From a bacterium (GTDB lineage Bacteria > Patescibacteriota > Minisyncoccia > Ryanbacterales > 2-02-FULL-48-12), in assembly GCA_005239605.1 (NCBI GenBank), contig SBBS01000046.1:1-8435 (forward strand): 8,435 bases of DNA, read 5' to 3'. The translations under genes were made by a program, and so were the position numbers. Position 1 is the stretch's first letter, and each line of letters opens with the position of its first letter. This document shows positions 5,459 to 8,435 of the stretch, piece after piece. The notes beneath the pieces were generated by a model, which saw only the letters and a program-made list of their open reading frames with translations, did no database searches and had not been told where the DNA came from.

Positions 5459-6616
5459 ATGCAAAATGGTCAACGAAAAAAAATCCTTTTTGTTATCACA
5501 AAATCCGTATGGGGCGGGGCGCAACGGTATGTATTTGACTTGGCAACAAATCTTCCGAAAGACAAATTCAACGTTGCGGTTGCATGCGGCCCTACCCTTA
5601 AAACAGATATGGAAACGCTTCCTGAAAAATTACAAAATACCACGCCCCTCTTCCCTGTCTTGCATTTTCAAAAATCAATAAATCCGCTAAAAGAACTAAT
5701 CGCTTTTTTTGAAATCTTCTCTATTTGTGTTCGCTTCCAACCGGACATTATCCATTCCAACAGTTCCAAAGCGGGCGGTATCGCGGGACTTGCCGCGCTC
5801 GCGTACCAACTCATATACCAAAAAAAAGTTAAACGCATTTTTACCGTTCACGGCTGGGCTTTTTTGGAAACATGGCGCCCTTTGTGGCAACGCGTTCTTA
5901 TTCGCATCCTAAGCAAAGCTACCGCTTTATTACATCACCATATTATTGTTATATCCACTCATGATTATAATGCCACTGCAACATACAACGCAGCGCCGCC
6001 GCATAAAGTAACACTCGTGCACAACGGCATCGGCGCCATTGAATTTCTCCCGCGCAATAACGCCCAGCAAGAACTCCTTGGCGCCGAGCATCCATTCGTT
6101 ATCGGCGTTATTGCTGAATGGACAAAAAATAAAGGGATCGCCTATATCATAGACGCAATGCCGGCTGTTTTAAAAGAATTTCCGGACGCAACATTGTGCC
6201 TGGTGGGGTGGGGAGAATTAGAAAATAATTTTCAATTTCTAATTTCTAATTTCCAATTAAGGAAAAATGTAATTCTTGTTTCAAAGTCTGCGGCCGCGCA
6301 ATATCTCAATGCTTTTGATATATTTGTTCTTCCATCTCTTAAAGAAGGTTTACCTTATACCATTCTGGAGGCGGGACTTGCAGAGCTGCCCGTTGTCACA
6401 ACGCGCGTGGGCGGCATACCTGACATAATAGAAAACGGAACACACGGCTTATTGGTAGACCCTGCCTCCCCGCAACAGCTTGCGAACGCAATTATAAAAC
6501 TGTCTCGGGATAAAATATTGCGCGGCCAACTCGGAAAAGCGCTGCACAACAAAGCAACGCAAAACTTCTCGCTTGAAACAATGATTGAAAAAACTATTGA
6601 ATTGTACTGTCTATAA
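5459..6616 (+). CDS. GT4-type glycosyltransferase, divergent from the operon
   Basis: The ATG at 5459 is preferred (385 aa) because GGGA (5446-5449) lies 9 nt upstream and the conserved strand KKILFVIT follows. A GTG at 5432 in the same frame would add nine residues. Family marks are SVWGGAQRY (16-24), PDIIHSNSSKAG (95-106), VHGW (130-133), LVHNGI (186-191), the EX7E pair E296/E304 in KEGLPYTILEAG and VGGIPD (317-322). Two usual elements differ: GDGP is GWGE (250-253), and the GRLxxxKG arginine position is filled by IAEWTKNKG. These may mark a subfamily and not loss of function, since the catalytic-domain EX7E is kept. Residues 257-267 (NFQFLISNFQL) come from a heptanucleotide array in the helix after GWGE. 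The gene is convergent with the lamin-tail protein gene, 20 bp apart. Substrates are unknown. Confidence 0.88.
   Translation: MQNGQRKKILFVITKSVWGGAQRYVFDLATNLPKDKFNVAVACGPTLKTDMETLPEKLQNTTPLFPVLHFQKSINPLKELIAFFEIFSICVRFQPDIIHSNSSKAGGIAGLAALAYQLIYQKKVKRIFTVHGWAFLETWRPLWQRVLIRILSKATALLHHHIIVISTHDYNATATYNAAPPHKVTLVHNGIGAIEFLPRNNAQQELLGAEHPFVIGVIAEWTKNKGIAYIIDAMPAVLKEFPDATLCLVGWGELENNFQFLISNFQLRKNVILVSKSAAAQYLNAFDIFVLPSLKEGLPYTILEAGLAELPVVTTRVGGIPDIIENGTHGLLVDPASPQQLANAIIKLSRDKILRGQLGKALHNKATQNFSLETMIEKTIELYCL
6227..6260 (+). repeat. In-frame heptanucleotide array, unit AATTTCT
   Basis: Units are AATTTTC, AATTTCT, AATTTCT, AATTTCC and a degenerate AATTAA. They encode residues 257-267 of the glycosyltransferase at 5459-6616. 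The unit followed by the next AA creates TAA. The two copies that fall in that phase carry C in place of T (C6233 and C6254), so the codons are CAA (Gln). Confidence 0.92.
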
Positions 6617-6636
6617 AACGTTTGCATGCAACACAA

Positions 6637-8106
6637 TCACACCGAAGACCTGCGGCGGCGAAAAAGTACAACTCCCACAGCCGCAAGACCTCCCGCGATT
6701 AAACTTCCTCCAAACCAAACCATTTCGCGGTTTGTTTTTGAAAACAAAGAAGTATCTGCCAAAGCGGCTGATTGCAGGATTGGGTCTATACGATTTGGCT
6801 TCGGCGCGCTTGCTTCCATGGCCAACTCTTTCGTTTCCAAAACAACCGGCTGCGGCTGTTGTTTGACATTTTGCGGCAAGACGGATCCTTTTGAAATAAC
6901 AGGCAATGATACAGCTTCAAGCTTATTGGAACTCCCCGGCGTTGGTTCTGTAAAAACGCTTACCCCGGAATTGTTTGATGCGCTTTTATTTTGCGGTACC
7001 GCAAACGTATAGGAAAAGCCGCTTGCGTAAGTTCCATTTGGGTAAAAAAGATTTACCCGATCCCCCGATGCTTCCAAAACAATGCGCGTTGTTGCCGCAG
7101 ACAACACGGCGAAACTATTCGGCGCCAAAGTAGTGCCGAGAGGAATATCAAATCGAACATGGTTTGTCTGAATAATCCACCCGCCGAGGTGAATGGGCTT
7201 GTCGCCCGCGTTTTGAAACTCTATCCATCCGGCCTCCCCCGGCATAACCTCGCTTATGAACATGGCATTTTCAGTCACCATTACTTGAACATCATTCCAT
7301 GCGCTGTATTTTCCGGAAGAGACCACAAGCCGCGCTATATACGTCCCGGGAAACATATACACATGACCCACGTTTTGGCCTTCGTATGTTGCGCCGTCGC
7401 CAAAATTCCATACATATCGCGCATTTTCAAGCGCCTTATTATCCAAACCCCACGCATGCGGGCGAAATTGAATTTGTTCTCCAACGGCGGCCGATTGATC
7501 GCTTCCCGCATCAACTTTTATACGAGGCAAATCCTCTGGCTGAACATAAGGTTCATCCACTTTATTTTCTTGGCCTGAATCTGAATCCGAACTGCTTTGT
7601 GAAGAACTATCATCGCTGCCTGCAGAGACATTGGCTGTCTTGGGCGTTGCTGATCCCGTTATCCACCCGCTTGGGCTTTTTTGCATGGTTTCCTTCGTTG
7701 TGTTGTCACCCGCCGGCCAACCGCCTGAAGCATCCATGCGATCTATTTCAATCCCAGAAGAATTTTTGAGTATGAGAACCTCTCCGCTATTTGAAAGACC
7801 GCTTCCGAACGGAGCCACCACATCAGCTGTTATACTTGGAACCGTTGTATCATCGGTGCGTTCTATAAGAAAGTAGCCGCCAGCCAAAACAGAACCCGAA
7901 AGCGCAATGTCCATCGCTCCATCCTGCGTAACAAGATGCCAGTCCGTAAAATCAGCGCCGTCTGTTGAATAAAGTTCCACCCATTCATCGTTTGCGGAGT
8001 TCGTGGTACCCATCCAGGCAACTTCATTTACAACAACAGATCCCGACGCAAATGCCGGAATAAGAATAAACAATATGAGAAAAGAAGAGGACAACAAAAA
8101 CTTCAT
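6637..8106 (-). CDS. Secreted lamin-tail/PKD/lamin-tail protein with C-terminal anchor
   Basis: The 489-residue protein starts with a signal peptide (K2, hydrophobic core to about 18, likely cleavage near AFA-SG at 20-22). A first lamin-tail domain (about 23-158) shows VVNEVAWMG, EWVELY and SGEVLILKN, followed by a Ser/Asp-rich linker (161-180). A PKD domain (about 196-279) has VWNFGDG (232-238) and GHVYMFPGTY (247-256). A second lamin-tail domain follows (about 283-392: FISEVMPG, GWIEFQN, GGWII, FAVLS, DRVNLFYPNG). After a Pro/Ser-rich spacer come one membrane segment (464-482, WFGGSLIAGG onward) and RRRRSSV at the end. These folds are extracellular and adhesive or binding modules without catalytic residues. 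The protein is probably displayed on the cell surface. The ATG at 8106 has a weak ribosome site: AAGGGG lies 18 nt upstream. Its partner is not known. Confidence 0.87.
   Translation of the reverse strand: MKFLLSSSFLILFILIPAFASGSVVVNEVAWMGTTNSANDEWVELYSTDGADFTDWHLVTQDGAMDIALSGSVLAGGYFLIERTDDTTVPSITADVVAPFGSGLSNSGEVLILKNSSGIEIDRMDASGGWPAGDNTTKETMQKSPSGWITGSATPKTANVSAGSDDSSSQSSSDSDSGQENKVDEPYVQPEDLPRIKVDAGSDQSAAVGEQIQFRPHAWGLDNKALENARYVWNFGDGATYEGQNVGHVYMFPGTYIARLVVSSGKYSAWNDVQVMVTENAMFISEVMPGEAGWIEFQNAGDKPIHLGGWIIQTNHVRFDIPLGTTLAPNSFAVLSAATTRIVLEASGDRVNLFYPNGTYASGFSYTFAVPQNKSASNNSGVSVFTEPTPGSSNKLEAVSLPVISKGSVLPQNVKQQPQPVVLETKELAMEASAPKPNRIDPILQSAALADTSLFSKTNREMVWFGGSLIAGGLAAVGVVLFRRRRSSV
6716..6739 (+). 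terminator. Weak terminator-like hairpin downstream of the divergent glycosyltransferase gene
   Basis: On the plus strand CAAACC (6716-6721) pairs with GGTTTG (6729-6734) around a 7-nt loop and is followed by five T. It lies about 100 bp after the stop of the plus-strand glycosyltransferase gene, inside the 3' end of the convergent lamin-tail gene. The stem is short, so chance is a real possibility. Confidence 0.3.
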
Positions 8107-8141
8107 ATAAACAAAATGCGTTATCCCCTTATAATGTATCT

Positions 8142-8171
8142 ATTATACCTCAGTTAAAAAACAAGCGTCAA
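8142..8171 (-). promoter_or_regulatory. Strong promoter of the lamin-tail protein gene
   Basis: On the minus strand, -35 TTGACG (8166-8171, five of six matches) is separated by 18 bp from a perfect -10 TATAAT (8142-8147). Transcription would start near 8135, leaving a leader of about 30 nt before the ATG at 8106. A second -10-like TATAAG (8129-8134) is weaker. Confidence 0.75.
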
Positions 8172-8175
8172 GTTT

Positions 8176-8194
8176 TTAGCGGTTGAACCGCTAA
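8176..8194. repeat. Perfect 9-bp inverted repeat beside the promoter
   Basis: TTAGCGGTT (8176-8184), a central G, and AACCGCTAA (8186-8194) form a perfect palindrome 5 bp upstream of the -35 box, centred roughly 50 bp before the predicted start of transcription. That position suits a regulator site. On the plus strand it is followed by GTTTTTATT and could fold as a terminator with a TTGAA loop, but no plus-strand gene ends here. It also directly follows the minus-strand stop at 8199-8201. Confidence 0.6.
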
Positions 8195-8198
8195 GTTT

Positions 8199-8396
8199 TT
8201 ATTCCTCATAAAAAAAGAAATTCTCAAGCTCAACGTATAATGCCTTTCTCTCTAGAATACTTTTAAGTGTTTCCTCTGCAAATTCCGTATATTCTTTGGT
8301 TCCATTAAACTGATCAAGTATAATACCTTTACCTTTTGATAAAGTATAAATATAGTGTGTATGCCAAAAACGAAAAACGCGGTTAAAATGGATATA
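8199..8396 (-). pseudogene. Possible C-terminal remnant of an unknown gene
   Basis: A minus-strand frame of 65 codons is open between an in-frame TAA (8397-8399) and a TAA at 8199-8201. The last 46 residues look protein-like: KGKGIILDQFNGTKEY, then EFAEETLKSILERKALYVEL and an aromatic/acidic tail ENFFFYEE. The frame has no ATG, GTG or TTG, so it is either a decayed or frameshifted fragment or not a gene. I recognise no family. The region is more AT-rich than the rest of the window. Confidence 0.25.
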
Positions 8397-8435
8397 TTAC
8401 AAGCCCATTAATAACCACGCTTCTCGTATGAAAAA

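Noticed and set aside
6622..6631. TTGCATGCAA palindrome between the two convergent genes
   Set aside because: It is a perfect 10-bp palindrome with no loop and no T tract, so it is not a terminator. Its length is compatible with chance.
8359..8410. Short plus-strand frame starting ATGCCAAAAACG
   Set aside because: It has only 16 codons, no Shine-Dalgarno and no recognisable peptide.

Overview
The window looks like a piece of a genome from the Candidate Phyla Radiation / Patescibacteria, most likely a Parcubacteria-type lineage. This is an inference from gene content and style: tightly packed GT4 glycosyltransferases, a lamin-tail/PKD surface protein, weak ribosome binding sites, and short heptanucleotide arrays that run in frame through coding sequence. 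TGA ends three of the genes (at 944, 3024 and 6637), so TGA is read as stop and the TGA-recoding CPR groups are unlikely.

Layout. 1-136 is a leader with a weak promoter candidate and a possible REP-like remnant. 137-952 (+) is a membrane CDP-alcohol phosphatidyltransferase. 944-5329 (-) is an operon of four GT4-type glycosyltransferases, transcribed from 5329 towards 944, in which consecutive genes overlap by 16, 4 and 22 bp. 5330-5458 is a divergent intergenic region. 5459-6616 (+) is a fifth GT4-type glycosyltransferase. 6637-8106 (-) is a secreted, C-terminally membrane-anchored protein with the order lamin-tail, PKD, lamin-tail. It has the best promoter in the window (TTGACG, 18 bp, TATAAT) with a perfect palindrome just upstream. 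8199-8435 is AT-rich and holds at most a gene remnant.

Taken together, the phosphatidyltransferase could make a lipid anchor or phospho-polyol head group and the five glycosyltransferases could build a glycan on it or for the cell surface. The acceptors, donors and linkages cannot be read from the sequence.

The most unusual signal is a family of five short tandem arrays with a strict 7-nt period. All lie inside glycosyltransferase genes and are read through in frame: 1315-1344, 3388-3420, 4014-4069, 4744-4777 and 6227-6260. Three of them encode the same structural element, the helix after the GDGP motif of the donor-binding domain, without changing its length compared with array-free relatives in the same window. 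In the two arrays whose unit contains a latent TAA, the copies read in the stop-prone phase carry a base change that removes the stop. Because 7 is not a multiple of 3, three copies encode a seven-residue peptide period in any frame, and gain or loss of a single copy would shift the reading frame. The arrays therefore look like a protein-tolerated repeat family that overwrites sequence, and possibly a source of on/off switching in surface-glycan genes.
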